Origin: Clostridiales bacterium Firm_09
GTDB lineage: Bacteria; Bacillota; Clostridia; Christensenellales; DTU072
Assembly: GCA_001604065.1 (NCBI GenBank)
Contig: LVAO01000006.1
Location: 1 to 64,000 of the forward strand
Direction of reading: 5' to 3'
Length of the DNA stretch: 64,000 nucleotides
The notes beneath the pieces are model-generated. The model was given only the letters and a program-made list of their open reading frames with translations. It searched no databases and was not told the origin of the DNA. Made by a program: the position numbers and the translations under genes. Below, piece by piece: positions 16,991 to 25,438 of this stretch (position 1 is its first letter; every line of letters begins with the position of its first letter).

Positions 16991-17572
16991 TTACGGCTGC
17001 CTATCATTTTTCTCTTTGGCCACCGGAACAGAGTCCATGGCGTTGGCAAAGATTCTTTCCTTTTCTTGTCGGGATATCAGCCCGGTTAAAGCGAAAGCAA
17101 TCATTATAATTCCGGGGATGTCAATAAGAAGTCTGGTTAAAGCAAACTTTGCGCCTAAGGAAGTGATTTCAAAAAGAAGCATGGGTATTTTGGTAGTAGA
17201 CCATGCGCCGATAAATATCATGATATTAGAAAACTTGACTCCTTTTTTCATAAAAACCGAGGCTACCGGAAACGCTCCGTAAAGAGGACCCGCCGCGGCG
17301 GAACCCAGCAAAAACGCCAGTACGATCCCTTTAAGCCCGGAGCCTTCTCCCATGAATTTTACCATGGTTTGTCTGGGCACCCATACGTCCAAAAGCCCCA
17401 GCAACAAAAAAATGGGTGGAATGACCAGAAGCATTTCTTTGAGCGAATATGCTGTGATGTCCAATGCCTTTTTCCCCTGTTCGCGGAAAATGACATAAAA
17501 TACGGCAAACGCTGCAGCTGTTATCAAGAAAGGCAAATATCTCTTAAACGTTTTCATCTTCAGACAATCCAT
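16991..17572 (-). CDS. permease half-protein (DUF318/ArsP-like), second in operon
   Basis: A 193-residue membrane protein with about five spans and the hallmark Gly/Pro helices GSAAAGPLYGAFPVASVFMKKG of the DUF318/ArsP permease family. The family is usually one ~300-residue protein with two such repeats; here the repeats are on two genes that overlap by 13 bp. With the Acr3 gene upstream it probably belongs to an arsenic (perhaps organoarsenical) or thiol-linked efflux system. ArsP function itself is inferred only from family and context. The start could also be the ATG at 17557. Confidence 0.7.
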   Translation of the reverse strand: MDCLKMKTFKRYLPFLITAAAFAVFYVIFREQGKKALDITAYSLKEMLLVIPPIFLLLGLLDVWVPRQTMVKFMGEGSGLKGIVLAFLLGSAAAGPLYGAFPVASVFMKKGVKFSNIMIFIGAWSTTKIPMLLFEITSLGAKFALTRLLIDIPGIIMIAFALTGLISRQEKERIFANAMDSVPVAKEKNDRQP

Positions 17573-18042
17573 CCTATTATAAATGCGACAAGAAAAGAAA
17601 AGGCATAGGCAAAAAGATTCCGCAGCAGAGTGACTTTTTTTCCGAAATACCGGATTTCAACGGGCATTGTCACCACTCCTACCATCATAAGGCTGGAAAT
17701 AAAGGCTGCAATCTGAGAATAACCCGCCCCGTTCTGCAGCAGCAGCGCCGCAGTGGGAAAGGCAATGAATCCGGGAATCAGCGTAATGGCGCCGACAACA
17801 GACGCTAAAAAGACACCCAAAAAACCGGATTCTTTTCCGATGATTCTTGATATTGCATCTTTGTCAAATATCGCAAGCAGAACACCCACCAACAAAATAA
17901 TGGTCAGAAATTGCGGAAGAATATTTTCAAACGCCTTCCAGGCCTTTTTCAATGCGGCAACGGTTTTCTTTTTATCTTTTATGACAGACAAAATGAGAAG
18001 CAGTCCCGCCACAGAATACAATATGATTGTTGCAATATCCAT
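17560..18042 (-). CDS. permease half-protein (DUF318/ArsP-like), first in operon
   Basis: A 160-residue membrane protein with about four spans. It contains the repeat-type helix pair GVFLASVVGAITLIPGFIAFPTAALLLQNG, matching the GxxxGPxxAxFPxxxxL pattern of the partner encoded next. Together the two would make one complete permease. It starts 15 bp after the end of acr3 and overlaps the next gene, so translation of the three is probably coupled. Confidence 0.7.
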   Translation of the reverse strand: MDIATIILYSVAGLLLILSVIKDKKKTVAALKKAWKAFENILPQFLTIILLVGVLLAIFDKDAISRIIGKESGFLGVFLASVVGAITLIPGFIAFPTAALLLQNGAGYSQIAAFISSLMMVGVVTMPVEIRYFGKKVTLLRNLFAYAFSFLVAFIIGWIV

Positions 18043-18057
18043 ATATCCCCGTTCCTG

Positions 18058-19110
18058 TCAATGCTTTTCGTAATGGAATAATGATTGGTTCCTGTTGGCT
18101 ATCCTTACCAACATCAGCATGACAGGAACCTCGACAAGCACACCGACTATCGTTGCCAAAGCGACGCCCGGATGAAGGGGAAACACCGCAATTGCGACGG
18201 CAACGGCCAGTTCAAAAAAATTGCTTGCGCCTATCATGCCTGCCGGAGCAGCAATGTCAAAGGGCAGCCTGAGTATTCTTGCGCCCAAAAAACCGATTGC
18301 GAAAATAAAAAAAGTCTGCAATGTCAGGGGCAGCGCAATCAGAACAATGTGCAAAGGATTCGAAATGATTAAATCGGCCTGGAGTGAAAAAATAATAATC
18401 AAGGTGCACAGCAAACCGGCAATCGTTATTGGGTTGAACGAGGGTATCACTTTTTGATTCAGAAAATCCAGTCCTTTGTTTTTAATGACAAGATGGCGTG
18501 TGACGGAAGCAAGAACAAGAGGTATAACGATAAACAGCACCACGGACAAAACCAGTGTAAGCCAGGGCACAGAAATGCCGTTTACTCCCAACAGCAGACC
18601 GACAATCGGCACAAATGCCGCCAGAATAATCAGATCATTGGTAGCTACCTGCATCAACGTATACGCCGGATTGCCCTTGGTCAGCGCGCTCCATACAAAC
18701 ACCATCGCCGTACAGGGCGCGGCGCCCAGAAGAACGGCACCGGCAAGATAATCCTTTGCCAGATCTGCGGGCAGAATATTTTTATAAATCACATAAAAAA
18801 ATAATGCCGAAATCCCGAACATCGAAAACGGTTTGATCAGCCAGTTGACAACCCATGTCAAAAATAAGCCTTTGGGATTTTTGCCGACATTTTTGATGCT
18901 GGTAAAATCGATTTTGAGCATCATCGGATACACCATCAACCATATCAGAATGGCAATCGGGATATTGATCCGGGCAACCTCGAGCTTTCTGAAAAAATCC
19001 GAAAAACCGGGCAGATATCTGCCCAGAACAATGCCCAGACCCATACAAAGCAAAACCCAAAGACTGAGATAACGATCAAAAAAAGTTATGCCTTGTTTCT
19101 GTTTTCCCAT
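18058..19110 (-). CDS. acr3: arsenite efflux permease, Acr3 family
   Basis: Exports arsenite across the membrane using the proton gradient. The 350 residues have about ten spans. Family signatures are LGAAPCTAMVFVWSALTKGN (with the essential Cys) and the ILIWLMVYPMMLKIDF segment. The ORF extends to 19137, but AGGAG five bases before the ATG at 19110 (MGKQKQ) fixes the start. It leads an operon with the split permease. A very good TTGACA/TATCAT promoter with an AT-rich imperfect dyad in the spacer suggests control by an ArsR-type repressor, though no arsR or arsC is in the window. Confidence 0.92.
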   Translation of the reverse strand: MGKQKQGITFFDRYLSLWVLLCMGLGIVLGRYLPGFSDFFRKLEVARINIPIAILIWLMVYPMMLKIDFTSIKNVGKNPKGLFLTWVVNWLIKPFSMFGISALFFYVIYKNILPADLAKDYLAGAVLLGAAPCTAMVFVWSALTKGNPAYTLMQVATNDLIILAAFVPIVGLLLGVNGISVPWLTLVLSVVLFIVIPLVLASVTRHLVIKNKGLDFLNQKVIPSFNPITIAGLLCTLIIIFSLQADLIISNPLHIVLIALPLTLQTFFIFAIGFLGARILRLPFDIAAPAGMIGASNFFELAVAVAIAVFPLHPGVALATIVGVLVEVPVMLMLVRIANRNQSLFHYEKH

Positions 19111-19158
19111 ACATTCTCCTGGTTCCATATCAGACAAAACATATAGAATTTTGTTTAT

Positions 19159-19187
19159 ATGATAACAGATATATAGATGTTTGTCAA
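19159..19187 (-). promoter_or_regulatory. acr3 operon promoter
   Basis: TTGACA (19182-19187), a 17-bp spacer and TATCAT (19159-19164) on the minus strand. The spacer ACATCTATATATCTGT is an imperfect dyad and a possible repressor site. Confidence 0.7.
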
Positions 19188-19293
19188 TTTATTTTGTGAC
19201 ATTAAAAAAGTGTTATACCATATGCTCCTAAAGAATATTTTACAGCAATCTCCGCTGCCGTATCCGATTGCCTGGCCTATTTTATGTCGGCTG

Positions 19294-19322
19294 TTGCGGA
19301 AGAAAAGTTCTTATAGTATAAT
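19294..19322 (+). promoter_or_regulatory. promoter of the hydrolase gene
   Basis: TTGCGG (19294-19299), a 17-bp spacer and TATAAT (19317-19322), about 28 bp before the ATG. Confidence 0.65.
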
Positions 19323-19349
19323 GAATCAAGATAACATCGGGAGGAAGAC

Positions 19350-20267
19350 ATGAAAAAAGAAGTATTTGTGAGTTATGACGGCAAAAAGCTCGCATGTTTT
19401 TTGTGGGACGATGTGACAAATCCAAAAGGTGTCATCCAGATTGTTCACGGGATGACCTCGCATATGCAAAGATTTAAAGAGTTCGGAGAAGAGCTGAATC
19501 GCCGTGGATATATCGCCTACGGCGACGATCATCGGCCGCATGGAGAAACAGCGGGATTAGAAAACCTTGGAAAAGCCGGCAAAAACAATTTTTCAGAAAA
19601 CGTACGGGATGAAATTGAGATTACCAAAATGCTCAAAGCGCGCTTCCGTCTCCCGGTACAGCTTTTTTCGCACAGCTACGGCTCCTTTCTTGCCCAGTCT
19701 TATATTACAACGGATTCTGCTTTGATAGACGGACTGATTCTTTCCGGCTCCGCATATATGGGTGGGCTCAAACTCGCATCAGGCAAGCTTCTGACCGGAA
19801 TTCAGAGATTGACACACCGTATGGACACTCCCAACAAGCTGCTTTTTGCTATGACCTTTGTCAAAAACAACAAATACTTTCCGGCAGAAACTCTAAAGAA
19901 CAGCTGGCTCAGCCGCGACCCGGGCATGGTGGAGCAATACAATAAAGACCCGTATTGCAATTTTTTGATGACGCATGGTTTTTATTATTCCATGATGCGG
20001 GGATTGTGGGACACCTATAAAAAATCCAATTTGAATCGGATCCGTAAAGACCTTCCCATTCTGATTATGAGCGGGTCTTTGGACCCTCTCGGGCAGATGG
20101 GCAAAAAAGTCAGGAAGCTGCATGACATGTATGCATCTTTGGGTATAAGCAATCTTAAGCTGCGCATATATGAGGGCGCCCGGCATGAGCTGACTTCCGA
20201 CCCGGACAAAGAAAGAATACTCAATGATATCACGGATTTTTTTGACGCAAACATTATAGGGAAGTAA
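19350..20267 (+). CDS. alpha/beta hydrolase, monoacylglycerol-lipase-like
   Basis: A 305-residue serine hydrolase of the Hydrolase_4/lysophospholipase group. The oxyanion region is IVHGMTSHMQRF, the nucleophile elbow is SHSYGSFLAQ (Ser near 111), the likely acid is in SGSLDPLGQ and the His in YEGARHELTSD. There is no signal peptide, so it is probably cytoplasmic; it likely cleaves monoacylglycerols or lysophospholipids. A paralogue with the same SYGSFLAQ elbow and GARHE His box lies at 60027. GGGAGG precedes the ATG. It is a single-gene unit. Confidence 0.85.
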   Translation: MKKEVFVSYDGKKLACFLWDDVTNPKGVIQIVHGMTSHMQRFKEFGEELNRRGYIAYGDDHRPHGETAGLENLGKAGKNNFSENVRDEIEITKMLKARFRLPVQLFSHSYGSFLAQSYITTDSALIDGLILSGSAYMGGLKLASGKLLTGIQRLTHRMDTPNKLLFAMTFVKNNKYFPAETLKNSWLSRDPGMVEQYNKDPYCNFLMTHGFYYSMMRGLWDTYKKSNLNRIRKDLPILIMSGSLDPLGQMGKKVRKLHDMYASLGISNLKLRIYEGARHELTSDPDKERILNDITDFFDANIIGK

Positions 20268-20346
20268 ATTAAAAAATCCTCCGGATTGCATCCTATCCCT
20301 TCCGTCAATCCGATGCAGATGTTTCTCCTTAGCCCACCGGCACGAC

Positions 20347-20756
20347 TTAAGGAACCACTTCACAAATCACGTTTGCAGAATGAATTTTGTCATCTAGGTG
20401 CGGATTTCGGAATTATAGCGGAATCTGATGGTGGTTTCTTTGGTTTTCGGCTGATTTTTAGCCTTTTTATTCAGTTTTTGCTGTTTTTGGTCAGACCTAT
20501 CCTATGAATTGTGGATAAAGCGGTTTTTCTGCTTTGATTTTTTAGATGATCTTCACCAGATTGACGCAGGCAAAGAGCATATTCAGATGACCTTCGTTTT
20601 TGGCAAGTCCCGGATCATACAAACCCATTTTTTGAAAGGAACAATGGCTTCCATATCAGAAAGAAATCTCTCTCTTTTTGTAACTCTTGACTTGGCGGAT
20701 TGCTCGATATCGGCAAAGGAAAGCTGGTCTCAAAGATTTATGAAGTGTTTCCTTAA
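20347..20756 (-). mobile_element. 410-bp IS5-family deletion derivative with both ends
   Basis: Both termini carry the same inverted repeat, bounded by TTAA: TTAAGGAACCACTTCACAAA at 20347 and its partner ending at 20756; the 22-bp arms match at 20 positions. Read on the minus strand, it encodes the IS5 transposase N-terminus (QLSFADIEQSAKSRVTKRE, FLSDMEAIVPFKKW) and then jumps to the C-terminus (GLAKNEGHLNMLFACVN), so the DDE core is deleted and the frame is broken. It resembles the remnant at 141-431, with the same 3' deletion junction (ATCCGGGACTTGCC). Confidence 0.85.
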
Positions 20757-20996
20757 GAACCTTAAAAACTGTATTTTGAACTTGCGCCACACCGTTCTAA
20801 ACAACCAATCGGCTTCATATACTGTTGTATGATATGGGGCGCGGCATCCTGAAGGAGCCGCGCCTCTGTTTCTATAAGTTGCCCCTCCCATAAGATACTT
20901 CTGTTTTTCTCCATTTCGGAATTCTTATGTTTTTGCATGGCCGCTGCCCGCACGGCCCCTAGCCTTCTCCTTTGAAGCCCGAGAAGCTTCGCCGGT
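20757..20996. other. non-coding stretch after the IS derivative
   Basis: No gene is supported here. It holds one strong 8-bp hairpin GGCGCGGC / GCCGCGCC at 20838-20864, followed on the plus strand by TCTGTTTCT, and a GC-rich stretch after the phoU stop with no U-tract. An intrinsic terminator for the pst operon could not be identified. Confidence 0.5.
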
Positions 20997-21644
20997 TTAC
21001 GGTTTTTGTCCCGTTGCGCAAAAAATGACCCATTCTGCGATATTGGTCGCGTGGTCGGCTATCCGCTCCAGATATTTTGCTATCATCATCAGATAGATTG
21101 CCTGTTCTGCATTGTCGGCATTTTTTTTGATAAGCTCCACCAGTTCTTCGCGTACAACGCGGAACAGTTCGTCCACTTCATCGTCTGCATCGATCACCCT
21201 TTTTGCCTGTTCGAGATCTTCATTGATAAAAGATGTCATACTTTCGTGCATCATTCCGATGGCATTCTCCGCCATCTTGGGAATATGGACAAGTTTTTTG
21301 ATGTATTTCTCATCCTTATCGATGCTGAGCATGATTTCGGAGATATCCGCTGCCTGATCGCCGATTCTCTCCAAATCAGTAATCATTTTGAGGATTGCCG
21401 AAACTTCGCGGAAATCCTTTGCCACCGGCTGCTGACGCAAAAAGAGACGCAGACACTTCTTCTCGATAGCGCGCTCGTATTCGTCCACCTCCTTATCGCT
21501 TTCTATGACCGCTTGCGCTTCGGCATGATTCCTGTTGACAAGCGCGTCGATACTCCGTCTGATCATCCCTTCACATGCGGCGCTCATCCGTATCGTTTCC
21601 AGCTTGAGTTCTTTCAGCTCGTTTTCATAGGCAATCCGTATCAT
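20997..21644 (-). CDS. phoU: phosphate signalling complex accessory protein PhoU
   Basis: Down-regulates phosphate uptake and signalling by contacting the Pst transporter and PhoR. The 215 residues contain two PhoU repeats, with metal-site signatures KMITDLERIGDQAADI and MIAKYLERIADHATNI. The ORF is open to 21785, but AAGGAGGG lies 4 bases before the ATG at 21644 (MIRIAYENEL), so I use that start. It is last in pstS-pstCA-pstB-phoU. Confidence 0.95.
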   Translation of the reverse strand: MIRIAYENELKELKLETIRMSAACEGMIRRSIDALVNRNHAEAQAVIESDKEVDEYERAIEKKCLRLFLRQQPVAKDFREVSAILKMITDLERIGDQAADISEIMLSIDKDEKYIKKLVHIPKMAENAIGMMHESMTSFINEDLEQAKRVIDADDEVDELFRVVREELVELIKKNADNAEQAIYLMMIAKYLERIADHATNIAEWVIFCATGQKP

Positions 21645-21702
21645 CATCCCTCCTTGAAATGCAATTTTTATGATTTTCTGTTGAATATTGACCTCCGGTT
21701 GA

Positions 21703-22473
21703 TTATCCGAACCTTCCGGAGATATATCGTTCGGTTTGCCGATGGGCGGGATTGGTAAATATTTTGTCCGTTTCGTCTGCCTCAATGATTTCTCCGAGCA
21801 GAAAGAATACCGTCTTATCGGAAATTCTTGCCGCCTGCTGCATATTGTGCGTAACGACGACGATGGTATAATCCTTTTTCAGCCTGTCGCAGAGATCTTC
21901 GATTTTGCCCGTAGATATTGGGTCAAGCGCGCTGGTGGGTTCGTCCATCAGGATGACTTCCGGCCTGATTGCGAGTGCGCGTGCGATACATAGCCTCTGC
22001 TGCTGCCCCCCGGACAGAGCGAACGCGCTTTTATGAAGCCTGTCTTTGACCTCATCCCACATCGCCGCCTGCATAAGACTCTCTTCAACAATCGCGGCAA
22101 GTTCGCTTTTGCGGCGTATCCCAAGTGCCCGCGCACCGTAAGCAACATTATCAAAAACGCTCATGGGAAAGGGATTGGGCTTCTGAAAGACCATTCCCAC
22201 CTTGCGGCGAAGCAGGGACACATCTCGGATATCCTTATAGATATCCTGCCCGTCAATGGTCACAGAGCCTTCGATACGGCAGCCTTCTATCAAATCGTTC
22301 ATTCGGTTGAGACAACGCAGAAGGGATGACTTTCCACAGCCGGAAGGCCCGATAAAAGCGGTGATTTCTTTATTATAGATATCCAGATTGACATTTTTAA
22401 GAGCCTGGAAATCGCCATAAAACAGATTCAGATTTTTTATGCGGATTCCGACTGCCGGATTGCTTTGCGCCAT
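21703..22473 (-). CDS. pstB: phosphate ABC transporter ATP-binding protein
   Basis: Powers high-affinity phosphate import. It has Walker [21 protein letters not shown], the signature [15 protein letters not shown], Walker [16 protein letters not shown] and the switch His in [14 protein letters not shown]. The LNRMNDL stretch is typical of PstB. The ATG at 22473 has GGTGG upstream; a GTG at 22482 that overlaps the pstCA stop is an alternative. The 256 residues are family length. Confidence 0.96.
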   Translation of the reverse strand: MAQSNPAVGIRIKNLNLFYGDFQALKNVNLDIYNKEITAFIGPSGCGKSSLLRCLNRMNDLIEGCRIEGSVTIDGQDIYKDIRDVSLLRRKVGMVFQKPNPFPMSVFDNVAYGARALGIRRKSELAAIVEESLMQAAMWDEVKDRLHKSAFALSGGQQQRLCIARALAIRPEVILMDEPTSALDPISTGKIEDLCDRLKKDYTIVVVTHNMQQAARISDKTVFFLLGEIIEADETDKIFTNPAHRQTERYISGRFG

Positions 22474-22474
22474 A

Positions 22475-24331
22475 TCATCCACCTTTCAGTTTTTTCTGCA
22501 ATCGCTCGCCGATCCGATTGGAGAGCGTATTCAAGATAAGCACCAGAAGAACGAGAATGGCCGCGGTTGCATATGCCTCATTGACATGCAATCCTTCACC
22601 GGCAAATTTATAAAGGGCGACTGCAAGCGACGTTCCGCCCGACATCAGGCTGTCGGGGGTAGGTTTCAGGGAAGCGCCCATTGTGAAGAGAAGCGGTGCG
22701 GACTCGCTGACAATACGACTGATGCCCAAAATGACCGCCGATACCATGCCCGGCATGGCCGAGGGAACGACCACTCGGAATATTGTGCGCACCTTGCCCG
22801 CGCCAAGGGCAAAGCTTCCTTCCCGCAATGCGTCCGGCACACTTTTCAAGGATTCTTCTGTTGCACGGACTGTCACAGGGATTATCATAATCGCAACGGT
22901 CAAGGCTCCGGCAAGAATGGAAGTACCCAAACCAAGAAGACCGGAGAAAAAAATCAGTCCGAACAATCCGTAAACGATGCTTGGGATGCCTCCCAGGGTC
23001 TCAACCGCCAGCCGCACATACGCTGCGCCCTTCTTTTTGCCCGCATATTCATTCATATAGATTGCGGCAAAGACGCCCAAAGGCATTGCCACCGCAACGC
23101 TTACGGCAACCAGAAGCAGCGTCGCAATAATGGATGGGAAAATGGTCTGGGGACCGCCGTACCTGAAGTCCTCGGTCAAAAATGCCCAGCGGATATGCGG
23201 CAGCCCGTTGATAAACACAAACAAAAGAATGCTGAGCAGTGCGCCGAACGCAAAAAAAGAAGCTGCGGCAGACGCCGCCTTTCCGATAGAAGGAAGCGCC
23301 GAAACAACCTTCTTCATCCACAGCGGAACGGGTTTTTGGGTATCCGCAGGCCTGTCTATGTGTATCGGACCTTCTTTTTTCTTTTTACCGACTTTACAAA
23401 CTTTTGCGGCCCTCTTTATTTTTCGCTCCTCCGTGCCGCGCACAATATTAAAAATGATGTTGATGATAAGAACAACAATGAACAGCACGCATCCCGTGCC
23501 GATGAGCGCTCCCAACTGCAATTCTCCCGCATAACCCATTTCCAGCACAACATTACCGGTCAACGTACGAAAACTGGAGAATAAATCTTTGGGGATGACC
23601 GGGCTGTTGCCAGCGACCATGATGACCGCCATCGTTTCTCCGATTGCTCTGCCGGTACCCAATATGAGCGAAGCATAAATGCCGCTTTTTGCCGCGGGTA
23701 CGTTGACAGTAAAGACCACTCTGTCATATTTTGCGCCAAGCGCAAGCGCGCCTTCCGTATAGCTTTTCGGCACAGAATCAAGACCGTTGACAGAAAGCGC
23801 GACAATTGTCGGCAATATCATGACACCCAGCACAACGGATACCGCCATGATTCCGGAGCCGGAGCCATTGTCCGAAAAATAACCCAGTATCGGCAGCAGC
23901 ACCTTCAATCCGAAAAATCCGTATACCACCGAAGGAATACCCGCAAGCAGGCTCACCATCCGAAAAAGCGCTTTTTTAAACCATCCGCGGCAGAATTCAG
24001 CAATATAAACCGCGGTAAAAAAGCCTGTCGTACCCCCAATCAGCAATGCTCCCGCGGTTGCGGCAAAGGAGCCCGCAATCATATTGAAAATGCCGTAGCT
24101 TCCTGTGATTCCGCTGTCGTAGGTATCGTAGCCGGAAGGGCGCCAGACTCTGCCGAAAAGAAAATTCTTCAGCCCGATTTTTGCAATCGCGGGAATCCCT
24201 TTCCAAAAAAGAAAAACAAAAATAGCCAGGACCGCAAAAATGGCAAAGACCGCCGAAAGCATGAATACGCTTTTAAGGACGGCATCCGCATGAAAGGCTG
24301 ATTTTTTAGGAACAGATGAGCGGCTGCGCAT
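22475..24331 (-). CDS. fused phosphate permease PstC-PstA
   Basis: One 618-residue protein carries both membrane subunits of the Pst importer. The N-terminal half (about 1-300) is PstC-like, with [19 protein letters not shown] and the coupling EAA loop [21 protein letters not shown] basic linker (about 300-340) follows. The C-terminal half (about 350-618) is PstA-like, with [20 protein letters not shown] and the loop [20 protein letters not shown]. About twelve membrane spans in total. In most bacteria pstC and pstA are separate genes. The frame is open with no sign of an error. It starts 2 bp after pstS. Confidence 0.93.
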   Translation of the reverse strand: MRSRSSVPKKSAFHADAVLKSVFMLSAVFAIFAVLAIFVFLFWKGIPAIAKIGLKNFLFGRVWRPSGYDTYDSGITGSYGIFNMIAGSFAATAGALLIGGTTGFFTAVYIAEFCRGWFKKALFRMVSLLAGIPSVVYGFFGLKVLLPILGYFSDNGSGSGIMAVSVVLGVMILPTIVALSVNGLDSVPKSYTEGALALGAKYDRVVFTVNVPAAKSGIYASLILGTGRAIGETMAVIMVAGNSPVIPKDLFSSFRTLTGNVVLEMGYAGELQLGALIGTGCVLFIVVLIINIIFNIVRGTEERKIKRAAKVCKVGKKKKEGPIHIDRPADTQKPVPLWMKKVVSALPSIGKAASAAASFFAFGALLSILLFVFINGLPHIRWAFLTEDFRYGGPQTIFPSIIATLLLVAVSVAVAMPLGVFAAIYMNEYAGKKKGAAYVRLAVETLGGIPSIVYGLFGLIFFSGLLGLGTSILAGALTVAIMIIPVTVRATEESLKSVPDALREGSFALGAGKVRTIFRVVVPSAMPGMVSAVILGISRIVSESAPLLFTMGASLKPTPDSLMSGGTSLAVALYKFAGEGLHVNEAYATAAILVLLVLILNTLSNRIGERLQKKLKGG

Positions 24332-24333
24332 AA

Positions 24334-25239
24334 TCAGGCAAGTTCTGAAAATTTCTTGATTCCACCGGTATAGATTTTATAAAGCTGGTCAATGGTGATG
24401 TCCTCAAGCGTGTTGTCTTTGTTGACAATGACTGCAATGGCGTCCAGAGCGATGGAAAAGTAATCAAGAGCGGATGCGTCCGCAGACTTGACAGCGCCCG
24501 AAGACATGCCGATGATGTTGCCAATCGTATCGCCTTTGACCGCCGTAATGCCCGCGGCGGAACCCTGCGCATCCTTATTGAATGTTATGCCGATAACGTT
24601 GCTGCCGCCTTTTTTCTGATAATCCGCAATCAGAAGATCCATACAGGGATCCACAGAAGTCGAGCCCTTGATAACGACGGCTCCGCTGATCGGTTCGGCC
24701 GGCGCGATATAGGCGCTTTGCGAAGCGTTTTCCTGTTTCACCAATTTTGCGCCGACGATGTCCTGCGCAGAGGAGCTCCGAAGGTATTTAAGAAAATCTG
24801 CTGCGGCGGGAGTAAGTGCGGCGTTTTTTCTGACAAGAATCACAAAGGGCCTTTGCAACGTATAACTTCCGTCCAGAACGGTTGCCGGAGATCCGGCAAT
24901 GCCTGCAACCTTGACCGCTTTGACGGTATCGTTCAGGGATCCCAAAGAAATATACCCTATCGCGTTTTTGTTTCCCGCAACCTTCATCATGACATTGTTG
25001 GTGGTGTTCTGGATATCCGCGGTTTCGACCAGTGCATCTCTTGAAATGCCGCCGGCCGTTTTCATCAGGCTGTCGCCAGCGGTATTTTTTATCATCCCGT
25101 CAAAGGCTTCTCTGGTGCCGGAGCCCGCTTCACGCGCCACGACGAGGATATCCTTCTCTTCCTTCGTGCAGCCTGCAGAAAGAGCGAGGCCGACAAACGC
25201 CATTGCAACAACAATAATCCGTGCAATCCGTTTCTTCAT
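24334..25239 (-). CDS. pstS: phosphate-binding lipoprotein PstS
   Basis: Captures phosphate outside the membrane for the Pst importer. The N-terminus is a lipoprotein signal (VGLALSAGC, lipid-anchored Cys at about 24). Phosphate-site segments are REAGSGTREAFDGM near 36 and KGSTSVDPCMDLL near 190, with NAIGYISLGSLND in between; the tail VNKDNTLEDITIDQLYKIYTG is typical of PstS. GGAGG lies before the ATG. The promoter region upstream lacks a good -35, as expected for a PhoP-activated operon, but I could not define Pho boxes. Confidence 0.93.
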   Translation of the reverse strand: MKKRIARIIVVAMAFVGLALSAGCTKEEKDILVVAREAGSGTREAFDGMIKNTAGDSLMKTAGGISRDALVETADIQNTTNNVMMKVAGNKNAIGYISLGSLNDTVKAVKVAGIAGSPATVLDGSYTLQRPFVILVRKNAALTPAAADFLKYLRSSSAQDIVGAKLVKQENASQSAYIAPAEPISGAVVIKGSTSVDPCMDLLIADYQKKGGSNVIGITFNKDAQGSAAGITAVKGDTIGNIIGMSSGAVKSADASALDYFSIALDAIAVIVNKDNTLEDITIDQLYKIYTGGIKKFSELA

Positions 25240-25364
25240 GGTAACCTCCTGTGGTTAGTTTCTTTCTTTTCTTATTGATTTACACATTCATGATAAAAAA
25301 ATTCGCAGGAGAGAAAAAAATTTATGGAAGGCGAAAATAAAGGCGTGGTCCCTGAATTTTCTTC

Positions 25365-25392
25365 AAAAAAAACAGCCGCGGTATTCCGCGGC
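25365..25392 (-). terminator. terminator after the GPH symporter gene
   Basis: The stem GCCGCGG / CCGCGGC with an AATA loop is followed on the minus strand by a T8 run. Confidence 0.9.
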
Positions 25393-25438
25393 ATATAAAC
25401 TCCATTGTTTTTATCGGAAGAATCAATGGTTATTTTTT

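Noticed and set aside
22439-23584. 381-residue plus-strand ORF
   Set aside because: Antisense to pstCA; low-complexity Arg/His/Gln composition typical of a shadow frame.
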